From positions 502,127 to 566,126 of the forward strand of contig NZ_JALHQD010000001.1 in NCBI RefSeq assembly GCF_022842145.1: a stretch of 64,000 nt of DNA, in the 5' to 3' direction. Source of the stretch: Tabrizicola sp. (lineage in GTDB: Bacteria; Pseudomonadota; Alphaproteobacteria; Rhodobacterales; Rhodobacteraceae). The position numbers and the translations under genes were made by a program. The notes beneath the pieces are model-generated. The model worked only from the letters and a program-made list of their open reading frames with translations. It was not told where the DNA came from and did not search any database. This document shows positions 42,562 to 53,433 of the stretch, piece after piece; the first letter of the stretch is position 1, and each line of letters begins with the position of its first letter.

Positions 42562-42580
42562 TCTGGGCCTCCGGATCAAA

Positions 42581-42609
42581 AAGGGCCGCGCTTTCGGGCG
42601 CGGCCTTTG
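42581..42609. terminator. Bidirectional terminator between sat-cysC and cytochrome b561 gene
   Basis: GGCCGCGC and GCGCGGCC form an 8-bp stem with A residues before and TTTGT after on the plus strand. It serves both convergent genes. Confidence 0.75.
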
Positions 42610-42613
42610 TCAT

Positions 42614-43087
42614 TTATCCCGCCTTCATCATCCGGCGCAGCAACCCGTCCTTCAGGACATACTGATGGTAAAGCGCCATCAGCGCATGGCCCAGGACGAC
42701 CAGCATCAACAGGTTCGCCGCCAGCCCGTGGATCTCGCCCACGTCCAGGCCCAGGAAGAAGACGCTGATACCCCCCAGAGGCACCGCGATCATCAGCAGA
42801 TAGATCAGCCGGTGTCCCCAGTCCGCCGCCCGCGCCGTCAGGCTGCCCGGCGTCCCCGGTGCGGCAGGGGCTCCGCGCGTCAGCCGGACCAGCACCCGCA
42901 CCACGACCAGCGCCAGGATCGACAGCCCCACGGCGACATGCGGCACAAAGCCCGCAACGCCCCCGTCCTCGACCACTTCCATCGCTTCTTCGGCACCCTC
43001 ACCCGTGAACCAGGCGGTCACGATCAGGATGGCAATCAGCCAGTGCAAGGCAATCTGGATGCCCGAGTATCCGGTTGTGGTTTTCAA
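42614..43087 (-). CDS. Cytochrome b561 family membrane protein
   Basis: This 157-residue four-helix di-heme b-type cytochrome starts KTTTGYSGIQIALHWLIAIL. Candidate heme His residues are in ALHWLIA, FVPHVAVGL, DVGEIHGLAAN and VVLGHALMALYHQYV. It moves electrons from the quinone pool or superoxide. No ATG exists near the conserved start. A TTG at 43087 with a perfect GGAGG five bases upstream was chosen. An inverted repeat lies 27 bp upstream. Confidence 0.85.
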   Translation of the reverse strand: MKTTTGYSGIQIALHWLIAILIVTAWFTGEGAEEAMEVVEDGGVAGFVPHVAVGLSILALVVVRVLVRLTRGAPAAPGTPGSLTARAADWGHRLIYLLMIAVPLGGISVFFLGLDVGEIHGLAANLLMLVVLGHALMALYHQYVLKDGLLRRMMKAG

Positions 43088-43113
43088 GATGACCTCCGTT
43101 GACGACACAACAC

Positions 43114-43129
43114 CTACGCAACAGCGTAG
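43114..43129. promoter_or_regulatory. Inverted repeat upstream of the cytochrome b561 gene
   Basis: CTACGC-AACA-GCGTAG, 6-base arms with a 4-base centre, 27 bp before the TTG start. Candidate operator or leader hairpin. Confidence 0.35.
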
Positions 43130-43196
43130 CCGTTCCGTCGTCAAAGGCCAGTAATGTAAGGAAGCACCCGACGCCGCCCGACGGCGGCGTGGCCGA

Positions 43197-43424
43197 TCAG
43201 TGCACGCTGACCGGCGTGAAGTCATGCTCGCGCGCCAGGTGGAACGCCATGTTCCGGTCGGCGACCAGTGCCAGCTGCCGCCCGTCCGCCCCGTGGACCG
43301 ACCAGATCACGTCCAGCCCGTCCATCTGCTCGCGCACTTCGTCCGGCAGGTCCATGACGGCGATTTCCCGGACATAGACGATCCGGTCGGCCCCTTGCGG
43401 CAGCCCATTGAATGGAGTGTTCAT
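43197..43424 (-). CDS. DUF1150 family protein
   Basis: This 75-residue protein (IVYVREIAVMDLPDEVREQM, then WSVHGADGRQLALVADRNMA) matches DUF1150, a small alphaproteobacterial family usually encoded next to a small heat-shock protein. It overlaps the hsp20 stop by ATGA, so it is expressed from the heat-shock promoter. Function unknown; a chaperone-linked role is suggested by constant linkage. Confidence 0.88.
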   Translation of the reverse strand: MNTPFNGLPQGADRIVYVREIAVMDLPDEVREQMDGLDVIWSVHGADGRQLALVADRNMAFHLAREHDFTPVSVH

Positions 43425-43879
43425 TTCTTCAGCCCTTCCTTAAAGCCCGTCCCCTGGGACGCGGCATCCTTGCGACCGATCCGGATCGTCTGCACCACGG
43501 TCTCCGGCACATGGCGGCGCAGGTCGACGTGCAAAAGCCCGTGTTCCATCGTCGCACCCGCAACCTCGACCCCGTCCGCCAGCACGAAACTGCGCTGGAA
43601 GGCACGCGCCGCGATCCCGCGATGCAGAAACACCCGCTCGCCCACGTCATCGGCCTGACGACCGCGGACGACCAGCTGCCGGTCCTCGACCGTGATCGAC
43701 AGGTCCTCCTCGCGGAAGCCGGCGACGGCAAGGGTGATCCGGTAGACGTTTTCCGCCACCGCCTCGATGTTGAACGGAGGATAGCCCTCGGCCCCGGATT
43801 TGGCAGTGCGTTCGACCAGCCGTTCCAGCTGCTCGAACCCCAGAAGATAGGGATGGGCCCCAAAGCTCAGTTTCGTCAT
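43421..43879 (-). CDS. Hsp20 / alpha-crystallin small heat-shock protein
   Basis: This 152-residue holdase chaperone has an N-terminal MTKLSFGAHPYLLGFEQLER, an alpha-crystallin domain (about 36-125: YPPFNIEAVAENVYRITLAV, then EDLSITVEDRQLVVRGRQ) and a short C-terminal tail ending KEGLKK. FxRSFVLADGVEV carries the conserved beta-strand. AAGGA precedes the ATG at 43879. A sigma-32-like promoter lies about 70 bp upstream. It is translationally coupled to the DUF1150 gene. Confidence 0.93.
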   Translation of the reverse strand: MTKLSFGAHPYLLGFEQLERLVERTAKSGAEGYPPFNIEAVAENVYRITLAVAGFREEDLSITVEDRQLVVRGRQADDVGERVFLHRGIAARAFQRSFVLADGVEVAGATMEHGLLHVDLRRHVPETVVQTIRIGRKDAASQGTGFKEGLKK

Positions 43880-43945
43880 CGGACAGTCCTTGCGATAAGC
43901 GACGGTTCGGTCATTGCGGCCCCGCATTCAGGCACCGCATGTCAG

Positions 43946-43976
43946 AAATATGGGGCCCCCCTGCGCGCCTCGCAAG
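43946..43976 (-). promoter_or_regulatory. RpoH (sigma-32) type promoter for hsp20
   Basis: On the minus strand CTTGCGA, 14 bases, CCCCATATTT. Both elements match the heat-shock sigma consensus (CTTGAA, CCCCATNT) with correct spacing. It ends 66 bp before the hsp20 ATG. Confidence 0.8.
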
Positions 43977-44028
43977 CCCCGCTGCAGCATCGCACCCCGC
44001 ATCCACAGCGTGAATCTTGGCAGAAACC

Positions 44029-44057
44029 TTCACGCAAGCGCAGTGCTTTCCTATATC
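44029..44057 (+). promoter_or_regulatory. Possible housekeeping promoter for the DUF465 gene
   Basis: TTCACG, 17 bases, TATATC, 32 bp before the ATG at 44090. Imperfect but well spaced. Confidence 0.4.
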
Positions 44058-44089
44058 CTTGCGCAAAGGCAGGAATTGATTCGCCAACC

Positions 44090-44308
44090 ATGAACGCGCC
44101 CACCGAACTCAGCCACGACGAAATGCTCGGCATCAAGCTTGAGGTTCTGCGTCGCGAACACCGCGACCTGGATCAGGCGATCCATGCGCTTGAGGAAACG
44201 GGTCGTCCCGACCAGCTGACCCTGCGCCGGTTGAAGAAGCAGAAGCTGTTTCTGAAGGATCAGATCGTGAAGATCGAGGATATGCTGATCCCCGATATCA
44301 TCGCCTGA
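44090..44308 (+). CDS. DUF465/YdcH family small protein
   Basis: This 72-residue helical hairpin protein ([20 protein letters not shown], then [20 protein letters not shown]) has the REHRDLD-AI and [14 protein letters not shown] pattern of DUF465/YdcH. The ATG at 44090 begins the conserved part. Function unknown. It precedes purE by 55 bp. Confidence 0.88.
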   Translation: MNAPTELSHDEMLGIKLEVLRREHRDLDQAIHALEETGRPDQLTLRRLKKQKLFLKDQIVKIEDMLIPDIIA

Positions 44309-44363
44309 CGCTTGCCCCTTGCCACGGTTCCCGGTAATCGCGCCTGAAACCAGGGAGCCGCGC

Positions 44364-44843
44364 ATGGTCGTATCCGTCGGAATCATCATGGGGTCGCAAA
44401 GCGACTGGCCGACGATGAAGGCTGCGGCCGAGGTCCTGGACGAGCTTGGCATCCCCTACGAGGCAAAGATCGTCTCCGCCCACCGCACGCCCGACCGGCT
44501 GTGGGACTATGGCAAGACCGCCGTTTCGCGCGGGCTGAAGGTGATCATCGCGGGCGCCGGTGGGGCCGCCCATCTTCCCGGCATGATGGCCTCCAAGACC
44601 CGGGTGCCGGTGATTGGCGTGCCGGTCCAGACCAAGGCATTGTCCGGCGTCGACTCGCTGTATTCCATCCTCCAGATGCCCAAAGGCTACCCCGTCGCCA
44701 CAATGGCCATCGGCGGCGCGGCCAACGCGGGGCTCATGGCTGCCGCGATCCTGGCCGTGTCCGACCCCGCCGTGGCCGCAAGGCTGGACACCTGGCGCGA
44801 CGCCCTCTCCGCCTCGATCCCCGAGGAGCCGAAGGATGACTGA
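44364..44843 (+). CDS. purE: 5-(carboxyamino)imidazole ribonucleotide mutase
   Basis: This 159-residue purine enzyme converts N5-CAIR to CAIR. Class I PurE motifs are seen: [28 protein letters not shown], the [14 protein letters not shown] stretch [14 protein letters not shown], and [20 protein letters not shown]. The ATG at 44364 begins the conserved core; an upstream ORF extension was rejected. It overlaps purK by 8 bp. Confidence 0.95.
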   Translation: MVVSVGIIMGSQSDWPTMKAAAEVLDELGIPYEAKIVSAHRTPDRLWDYGKTAVSRGLKVIIAGAGGAAHLPGMMASKTRVPVIGVPVQTKALSGVDSLYSILQMPKGYPVATMAIGGAANAGLMAAAILAVSDPAVAARLDTWRDALSASIPEEPKDD

Positions 44844-45900
44844 GCTTCCGCAGGGCGCAACCATCGGCATCCTTGGCGGCGGGCAACTTGGCCGGATGCT
44901 CTCGGTCGCCGCCAGCCGACTTGGCTATCGCTCCCACATCTATGAGCCGGGTGCCGCCCCCGCCGGGGACGTGTCTCTTAAGGTGACAACCGCGCCCTAC
45001 GAGGACGAAGCCGCCCTCCGCGCCTTCGCAGCCTCGGTCGATGTCATCACCTACGAGTTCGAGAATGTCCCGACCTCGGCCCTGGACCTTCTGGAAAGCC
45101 TGAAACCGATCCGCCCGAACCGCCGCGCGCTGGCGATCAGCCAGGACCGGATCAGCGAGAAGTCGTTCCTGAACGACCTCGGCCTGCAAACCGCCCCCTG
45201 GGCCGCCGTGAACTCCGAAGCCGACCTGCGCGCCGCCGCCGACCAGCTGGGCCTGCCCGCGATCCTGAAGACCACGCGGCTCGGCTACGACGGCAAGGGC
45301 CAGGTCAAGCTGACCGCGCCGGAAGACATCCCCGCCGCCTGGGCCGCGATGAACGAGGCACCCTCCGTCCTGGAAGGCTTCGTCGCCTTTGACCGCGAGG
45401 TCAGCGTTATCGCCGCCCGCAGCCTCGACGGCCAGGTCGCGTGCTTCGACCCCGGCGAGAACATCCACCGCGAGGGCATCCTGCGGACGACCACCGTCCC
45501 GGCCAAACTGGGCCCCGCCCAGCGCACCGACGCCGTCCTGATCGCCGCCCGCATCCTGAACGCACTCGACTATGTCGGCGTCATGGGGGTAGAGCTTTTC
45601 GTCACCCAGAAGGGCCTTCTGATCAACGAGATCGCCCCCCGTGTCCACAACTCCGGTCACTGGACGCAACAGGGCTGCGCCGTCGACCAGTTCGAACAGC
45701 ACATCCGCGCCGTGGTGGGCCTGCCTTTGGGTGACGGCAATCGCTACGCCGACGTGGTGATGGAGAACCTGATCGGCGATGATGTCCTGCGCGTGCCCGA
45801 CCTTCTGAAGGCGCGCGATACCGCCGTGCATCTTTACGGCAAAGGCGCCCCCCGTCCCGGCCGCAAGATGGGCCACGTCAACCGGGTCGTCCGCGGCTGA
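44836..45900 (+). CDS. purK: 5-(carboxyamino)imidazole ribonucleotide synthase
   Basis: This 354-residue ATP-grasp enzyme makes N5-CAIR from AIR, bicarbonate and ATP. Seen: the N-terminal [20 protein letters not shown], the ATP-grasp lid [31 protein letters not shown] and the C-terminal [20 protein letters not shown] motif. Start at the ATG overlapping purE; the two enzymes work in consecutive steps. Full length. Confidence 0.95.
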   Translation: MTELPQGATIGILGGGQLGRMLSVAASRLGYRSHIYEPGAAPAGDVSLKVTTAPYEDEAALRAFAASVDVITYEFENVPTSALDLLESLKPIRPNRRALAISQDRISEKSFLNDLGLQTAPWAAVNSEADLRAAADQLGLPAILKTTRLGYDGKGQVKLTAPEDIPAAWAAMNEAPSVLEGFVAFDREVSVIAARSLDGQVACFDPGENIHREGILRTTTVPAKLGPAQRTDAVLIAARILNALDYVGVMGVELFVTQKGLLINEIAPRVHNSGHWTQQGCAVDQFEQHIRAVVGLPLGDGNRYADVVMENLIGDDVLRVPDLLKARDTAVHLYGKGAPRPGRKMGHVNRVVRG

Positions 45901-46024
45901 TCCCTCCTTCTCGGACAGCGCCTCCGCGCCCCACCCGCGAGGCGGGACGAAAGTCACGCTTTCCCCACTGTGGCACCGTTTTCCCACTTCCGCGTTACCC
46001 CGGGATTTTTGCCCCGAGGTAGCC

Positions 46025-46540
<516 letters not shown>

Positions 46541-47275
46541 CCACCGGGTTCACCATCATGAAGGTATGCGTGACCGGAAGGACCAGATGGTCCGCCATCC
46601 CCTCCAGCCGGGTGCTTTCCACCGTGACCTTGCCGTCGTTCGGCCCCGGCAGCATGGTGTTCCAGACCGGGTTCAGCGACCGCGTCCCCGCGATGATACC
46701 CAAGGGATAATCCGCTGGCGGCAGGCGGTTGGGCCAGCTGTCCGGCCCGGTCCCCAGCGTCAGCCCGGCCTTGCCGTTCATGATGCTGAACACCGGGTTG
46801 TCGCCCAGCTTGTCCACCAGCTCCGACCCGTGGTTCGGCGGGGCAAGCATCACCACCCGACCCAACTGCGCGGGTCGGCTGCGTGCCAGCCAGTCCCGCA
46901 GCAGAATGCCGCCCATCGAATGCGTGACGAAATGTACCCGCCCCGGCCCCGCAGCAGCGACGGCGCGGTCCACCTCCTTGATCAGGTCCTCCGGCGCCGC
47001 CTTGGTCGAGGGGTAGGCCCAGTTGACCACCCGGAAGCCCGCCGCCTTCAACGCCAGCGCCATCGGGGCAAGCGAGGCATCGGTGCGTGCTAAGCCATGC
47101 AGCAGCACCACAACGTCTGCCACACCCGCGCCCTCTTCGGTCGCGGGGGCGGGCAGGAAGCGGGCAAGCGGTCCGGTCAGCCACATGATACGACTCTCTG
47201 CCCGCCTTGGCCCCGCAGCAAGCCCGGAATTCCCGCCACTGGACAAAGCCGACGCAGCGTCACAGGCTTCCCGGC

Positions 47276-47731
47276 ATGGCCCGCCTCAAACCCCGCCTCG
47301 CTGCACGCGCGCTGATCCTGCACCAGGATCGGCTGTTGCTGGTCAACGCCTACCCCGATGCGCATCTCGGCCTTTGGTGCGCCCCGGGTGGCGGTTGCGA
47401 GGCGGGGCAGTCGCTGCCCCAGAACCTCGTCCGCGAGGTGATGGAGGAAACCGGCCTGACCATCGCCGTCGGCCCCCCGGTCCTGGTTAACGAATTCCAC
47501 GACCCCGAGACCGGCTTTCACCAGGTCGACCTGTTCTTCCGCTGCACCCTTGTCTCCGGCGATCTGGACGATGCCTGGGTGGACCCCGAAGGCGTCGTCA
47601 CCGACCGGCGCTTCTTCAGCCGCACCGAACTTGCCGCCGGCCACATCCGGTTCAAGCCCGACAGCCTCCCCGACGCCGCCTGGGGATCGGCCTGCGCCCA
47701 TTACGACGCCCTGGAAGTGATCCTGAAATGA
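47276..47731 (+). CDS. Nudix hydrolase
   Basis: This 151-residue protein has the Nudix box [20 protein letters not shown] followed by TGL. The catalytic REVMEE is intact but the upstream box Glu is Gln (AGQ). N-terminal [20 protein letters not shown] fits an NTP or nucleoside-diphosphate derivative hydrolase. It overlaps the GreB-like gene by ATGA. Substrate unknown. Confidence 0.85.
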   Translation: MARLKPRLAARALILHQDRLLLVNAYPDAHLGLWCAPGGGCEAGQSLPQNLVREVMEETGLTIAVGPPVLVNEFHDPETGFHQVDLFFRCTLVSGDLDDAWVDPEGVVTDRRFFSRTELAAGHIRFKPDSLPDAAWGSACAHYDALEVILK

Positions 47732-48228
47732 GCCGCGCCTTCGTCAACGAGGATGCCGGGAACGACCGTCCCGACCTGCCCGAGCTTCCGGTCCCCCCCG
47801 GTCCGAACATCGTGACCCCGCGCGGACTGGCGGCCCTGCACGCGAAGATCGCCCAGCGCCAGACTGACCTGGGCGGCCTCAAGGCCCGGCCCGACCGTCT
47901 CGACAAGCTTCCCGAAGCCGCCGCCGAAAGGGACCTGCGCTGGCTGGAGGCGCGCCTGAAAGCCGCCGTGGTGATCGACCCCGCACAGCATGACCTGACC
48001 GAAGTCGCCTTCGGGCTTGCCGTCACCGTGGCCGACGAAGCGGGCAAGGAAACCACTTACGAGATCGTGGGCGAAGACGAGGCCGACGCACCCCACCACC
48101 GCATCGCCCCGAACTCCCCCCTCGCCCGCGCCCTCCTTGGCGCGCAGGTCGGCGACGTTGTGACCTGGCCTCGCCCCGCCGGAGCAGTCGAGCTGGAAGT
48201 CGTCAGGATCGCCCATGCGCATCCGTGA
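47728..48228 (+). CDS. GreA/GreB-family-like protein
   Basis: This 166-residue protein has an N-terminal PNIVTPRGLAALHAKIAQRQ, a charged helical part (RDLRWLEARLKAAVV) and a C-terminal FKBP-like Gre domain (TYEIVGEDEADAPHHRIAPN, then SPLARALLGAQVGDVV). Classic GreB acts on backtracked RNA polymerase. The N-terminal coiled coil is short and its acidic tip cannot be confirmed, so it may be a divergent Gre-factor homologue. It is embedded between Nudix and GNAT genes with overlaps. Confidence 0.8.
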   Translation: MSRAFVNEDAGNDRPDLPELPVPPGPNIVTPRGLAALHAKIAQRQTDLGGLKARPDRLDKLPEAAAERDLRWLEARLKAAVVIDPAQHDLTEVAFGLAVTVADEAGKETTYEIVGEDEADAPHHRIAPNSPLARALLGAQVGDVVTWPRPAGAVELEVVRIAHAHP

Positions 48229-48697
48229 ACTCTTCCCGTCGGAGACCGCGCTCGTCACCCAATTCTACCGCGAGGCGCCGGACTACTGGCTGCTCGCCGA
48301 AGGTCGCGCCGACGCCGAACGTCATGCGCAAGAGTTCTTCACCGATGCCCCGCCGAACTGCGATCCGGCACAAAGCGACCGCTTGGGGCTGTTCCTGAAC
48401 CAGCGCCTCTCGGGCGTGGCGGAACTGTCCTACGGCTTCCCCGAACCGAACGACGCCTACCTGGGCCTCATGATCCTCGGCCCTTGGGCGCAAGGTGCGG
48501 GACATGGCCGCACCTTCCTGACCCATGTCGAAACCCTCGCCCGCAAACGCCACGCCGCGCGCCTTTACCTCGCCGTGCTGGACGTGAACCCCCGCGGCTT
48601 GGCGTTCTGGGAGCGCGAGGGTTTCACCTCCACCGGCCTTTCGCGCAAGGACGCACTGACCGGCCACACGACCTACCGGCTGGTCAAGCTCCTGTAA
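48215..48697 (+). CDS. GNAT family N-acetyltransferase
   Basis: This 160-residue protein has the GNAT fold: beta strands around LGLFLNQRLSGVAELSYGF, the acetyl-CoA loop GPWAQGAGHGRTFL (Q/R-x-x-G-x-G/A) and RLYLAVLDVNPRGLAFWERE with GF. It overlaps the GreB-like gene by 14 bp and the convergent EamA gene by 25 bp. Acceptor unknown. Confidence 0.85.
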   Translation: MRIRELFPSETALVTQFYREAPDYWLLAEGRADAERHAQEFFTDAPPNCDPAQSDRLGLFLNQRLSGVAELSYGFPEPNDAYLGLMILGPWAQGAGHGRTFLTHVETLARKRHAARLYLAVLDVNPRGLAFWEREGFTSTGLSRKDALTGHTTYRLVKLL

Positions 48698-49515
48698 GGC
48701 AGGCTCGCCAACGCGACCCCGCCCAGCACCAGAGCCGAGGCCAGCCAGAACCGCAGGCCCGGCAGTTCGGCCAACAGCACCGCCCCGCCCAGCGCCGCGA
48801 TCACCGGCACCGTCAACTGGGCCACCGCCGCCCGCGCCGCACCCAGTCTGGGCAGCACCGCATACCACAGCGCGTATCCCAGCCCCGAGGTCACCGCCCC
48901 CGACACCACCGCCAGAAGGACCCCCACCGCATCAGGCCGCGCCACGCCGACCGCCGCGCCCAAAGCCAGCACCAGAGGCACCGACAAAAGGAAATTCCAC
49001 GCCGTCGCCGCCAGCGGGTCCACCGCCCCACGGCCGACCAGCGAATAGATCCCCCAGCCCAACCCGGCCACGGCCATCAGCGCCAGCGGCCCCCAAGCCA
49101 CCGCGCCAGGTGCCGCGATGACCGCCAACCCGCCCAGGGCCAGCCCCGCCCCCGCCCAGCGCCGCGCCGGCACCACCTCCCGCGACACCAGCGCCCCGGC
49201 GAACATCGTCACCTGCACCGTCCCGAACAGCACCAGCGCCCCGGTCCCGGCATCAAGCCCCCGGTAGGCCAGCGAAAACCCGATCAGATAGGCTGACAAC
49301 CCGCCCACCCCTGCGACACGTCCCTGAAGACCCGGCCATCCCATGCCGCCGCGCTGCCACCAGACCAGCGCCATCAGCATGACCGCCCCGGCCAGCACCC
49401 GGACACAGGCGAACTCCACCGCCCCGATATGCCCCGACCCGACCGCCCAACGGTTCAGGACCGAATTGGCCGCGAAGGCCAGCATGGTAAGGGCGGTCAA
49501 AACGAACAGGCGCAT
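48673..49515 (-). CDS. EamA/DMT-family transporter
   Basis: This 280-residue protein has about 10 hydrophobic spans in two EamA repeats (FVLTALTMLAFAANSVLNRW; LTVPVIAALGGAVLLAELPG). The start at 49515 is chosen because it begins at the first span; GTG at 49542 and ATG at 49527 are alternatives. Substrate unknown. It overlaps the GNAT gene end by 25 bp. Confidence 0.8.
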   Translation of the reverse strand: MRLFVLTALTMLAFAANSVLNRWAVGSGHIGAVEFACVRVLAGAVMLMALVWWQRGGMGWPGLQGRVAGVGGLSAYLIGFSLAYRGLDAGTGALVLFGTVQVTMFAGALVSREVVPARRWAGAGLALGGLAVIAAPGAVAWGPLALMAVAGLGWGIYSLVGRGAVDPLAATAWNFLLSVPLVLALGAAVGVARPDAVGVLLAVVSGAVTSGLGYALWYAVLPRLGAARAAVAQLTVPVIAALGGAVLLAELPGLRFWLASALVLGGVALASLPYRSLTSR

Positions 49516-49563
49516 GGCCGCCACCATGGGCCGCTTCGTCACGGTTCCACAAGTGCGCCTTGG

Positions 49564-50166
49564 TCAGCGCTGCGCTGGATGCGTCCCGGCAGCCCAGGCG
49601 ACCGCCTCGTCCAGCCGGTCGTCGCCCCAGAAAAGCTCGCCGCCCACCGCAAAGCTTGGTGACCCGAACGCGCCCACCTGTCGCGCAGCGTCAGTCTCTG
49701 CGTCCAGCCGCGCCGCCGCCGCGGGGTCCTGCGCCAATGCCAGCACCCGTTCGGGCTCCTGCCCAAGGCGGGGCAGGATCACCGCAAGGCTATCCGGAGT
49801 TCCCAGCGGCAGGCCCGCAAGAAACCATGCGCGGAAGCTTTCGACGCTGTAGGCCTCGACCCATCCCTCGGTCGCCGCGACCATTGCCACATGGCTGGCC
49901 AGCAAGTCCGGCTCGGTCGGCCAGATCGGCGGCTTGACGAAGGGCAACCCGTGCCACGCCGCCCGCCGCTGGATGTCGCGCCACATGTAGCGCACCTTCT
50001 GCGCCTCATCCCGCAGGGCCACGTTGTTCTCACGCATCAGCGGCCGCACATTGATCGGCCGCCAGCGCACCTGCACCCCGGCCTTCTCTGCCATCGGTCC
50101 GATCCGCAGGACCGACGGGTAGGCATAGACGCTGCCGAAGAAGTAGAAGAAGTCCAGGCTTCCCAT
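49564..50166 (-). CDS. 2-hydroxychromene-2-carboxylate isomerase-family (DsbA-like) protein
   Basis: This 200-residue thioredoxin-fold protein has DFFYFFGSVYAYPS at the N-terminus, with a Ser in the kappa-class GST position. RWRPINVRPLMRENN and GAFGSPSFAVGGELFWGDDR follow, typical of HCCA isomerases. These use glutathione in naphthalene breakdown, but most homologues have unknown substrates. GGGGG precedes the ATG at 50166. Confidence 0.85.
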   Translation of the reverse strand: MGSLDFFYFFGSVYAYPSVLRIGPMAEKAGVQVRWRPINVRPLMRENNVALRDEAQKVRYMWRDIQRRAAWHGLPFVKPPIWPTEPDLLASHVAMVAATEGWVEAYSVESFRAWFLAGLPLGTPDSLAVILPRLGQEPERVLALAQDPAAAARLDAETDAARQVGAFGSPSFAVGGELFWGDDRLDEAVAWAAGTHPAQR

Positions 50167-50228
50167 CCCATCCCCCGATCCACCCAAGCGCAGATTACCA
50201 CGGGACGTCGCAGCCACCGGACAAAAAG

Positions 50229-50252
50229 AAAGGGCGCCCGAAGGCGCCCTTT
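50229..50252 (-). terminator. Terminator of the groES-groEL operon
   Basis: On the minus strand GGGCGCC and GGCGCCC pair around a TTCG-type loop, followed by TTTCTTTTT. Confidence 0.85.
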
Positions 50253-50275
50253 CCGAAAGGTCTGGTTGGCGTGGA

Positions 50276-51943
<1,668 letters not shown>

Positions 51944-51961
51944 TTACGGATGCGGACAAGC

Positions 51962-52249
51962 TCAGGCGATAATGCCGAGGATGTCGCTTTCCTTCATGAT
52001 CAGCAGGTCTTCGCCGTCCAGCTTCACTTCGGTGCCCGACCATTTGCCGAACAGGACGCGGTCGCCAGCCTTGACCGACGGGGCGATCAGCTCGCCCGAA
52101 TCCTTGCGGGCGCCTTCGCCCACGGAAATGATCTCGCCCTCAGCGGGCTTTTCCTTGGCGGAATCCGGGATGATAAGCCCGCCCTTGGTCTTGTCTTCGC
52201 CTTCGATGCGACGAACCAGAACGCGGTCATGCAGTGGTTTGAAAGCCAT
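51962..52249 (-). CDS. groS: Co-chaperonin GroES
   Basis: This 95-residue heptameric lid of GroEL has [20 protein letters not shown] and the mobile loop [16 protein letters not shown], ending with [14 protein letters not shown]. First gene of the groESL operon. A CIRCE element and a sigma-70-like promoter lie 38-100 bp upstream. Confidence 0.98.
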   Translation of the reverse strand: MAFKPLHDRVLVRRIEGEDKTKGGLIIPDSAKEKPAEGEIISVGEGARKDSGELIAPSVKAGDRVLFGKWSGTEVKLDGEDLLIMKESDILGIIA

Positions 52250-52286
52250 CTGGGGTACTCCCTTGAGTTTCCAGGTTTGATCTTGA

Positions 52287-52313
52287 TTAGCACTCAGCTT
52301 GCCCGAGTGCTAA
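52287..52313. promoter_or_regulatory. CIRCE operator (HrcA binding site)
   Basis: TTAGCACTC, 9 bases, GAGTGCTAA: a perfect match to the CIRCE inverted repeat, 38 bp upstream of groES. Confidence 0.97.
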
Positions 52314-52320
52314 CGGCTCT

Positions 52321-52349
52321 CAGGTAGGCGATGCCCTAGCGTGAGTCAA
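52321..52349 (-). promoter_or_regulatory. Promoter of groES-groEL
   Basis: On the minus strand TTGACT, 17 bases, TACCTG, ending 8 bp before the CIRCE element. Confidence 0.55.
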
Positions 52350-52431
52350 CACCCCTGACCCGGCTTTTCGCTTTGCCTTTCTGCCTGCCGATGCCACGAT
52401 GCGGAGAACCATCCAAGCCTCGCAAGGTCGC

Positions 52432-53433
52432 ATGTCCCGTCTTCTCTCCGCCATCTCGGCCCTCGTCCTCACCTGCCTGCCCACGGCCCCGACCTGGGCC
52501 ATGTGCGCGGGCAGCAACCTCTTTGCCGAGATGGATCCGGTCCAACGCGCCGAAATCGAGGCCGCCACCGCTGCGGTCCCATTTGCGTCGGGCAATTTCT
52601 GGCGCGCGACCCGGGGCGATCAGGTCATCACCATCGCCGGGACCTACCACTTCGACGACAGTCGCCACGCCTCGAACCTCGCCGCACTTGCCCCGCACAT
52701 CACTGCAGCGACCGCCGTTCTCGTCGAAGCTGGCCCCGACGAGGAAAAGGCCCTCATGGCGCATATCGCCAAGGACCCCTCGACCATGGTCATCACCGAG
52801 GGTCTTCCCCTGAACCAGCGCCTCCCGCCCGAGGTCTGGGATCCTCTGTCCGAGGCCCTGTCCGACCGCGGCATCCCGCCCTTCATGACTGCCAAGTTCC
52901 AGCCCTGGTACGTGTTGACGCTCCTGTCGATCCCGCCCTGCGCGATGGCCGGAATGACGGAAAAGCCCAAGGGTCTGGACGGCGCGGTGATCGACACCGC
53001 CCTGGAGGCTGGCGTCCCGGTCCGGGGCCTTGAACCCTTCGACACCCTCTTCACCATCTTCGACAGCATGACGCCCGAAGAACTGACCGAGATGCTGGTC
53101 TCCACCCTGTCCATCGAGGACATGAGCGAGGATTACTTCACCACTCTTGTCGACAGCTACTTCGCCGGCGACAGCCGCCAGGCGTGGGAGCTGATGCGCT
53201 TTCTCAGCTATGACATGCCGGGCTATACCCGCGAGCAGATCGACGCCGACTTCGCCCGGATGGAGGAACTCGTCTCCTCCTCGCGCAACCGCGCCTGGAT
53301 TCCGGTGCTGACCGAGGCCGCCGCCCAGGGTCCCGTCTTTACCGCCTTCGGCGCCCTGCACCTGTCTGGAAAGGACGGCGTGCTGAACCTGCTGCAAAAG
53401 GAAGGCTTCACCCTGGAAGAGTTGCCCCTGTGA
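52432..53433 (+). CDS. TraB/GumN family exported protein
   Basis: This 333-residue protein has a signal peptide (SRLLSAISALVLTCLPTAPT). The TraB/GumN motifs seen are TIAGTYHFDDSRH near residue 70, MLVSTLSIEDMSEDY in the middle and FGALHLSGKDGVLNLLQKEG at the C-terminus. Members are probable metal-dependent peptidases related to TIKI; bacterial role unknown. ATG at 52432 with AAGG upstream was preferred to one 11 codons earlier because the signal peptide starts there. It overlaps the next gene by GTGA. Confidence 0.85.
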   Translation: MSRLLSAISALVLTCLPTAPTWAMCAGSNLFAEMDPVQRAEIEAATAAVPFASGNFWRATRGDQVITIAGTYHFDDSRHASNLAALAPHITAATAVLVEAGPDEEKALMAHIAKDPSTMVITEGLPLNQRLPPEVWDPLSEALSDRGIPPFMTAKFQPWYVLTLLSIPPCAMAGMTEKPKGLDGAVIDTALEAGVPVRGLEPFDTLFTIFDSMTPEELTEMLVSTLSIEDMSEDYFTTLVDSYFAGDSRQAWELMRFLSYDMPGYTREQIDADFARMEELVSSSRNRAWIPVLTEAAAQGPVFTAFGALHLSGKDGVLNLLQKEGFTLEELPL

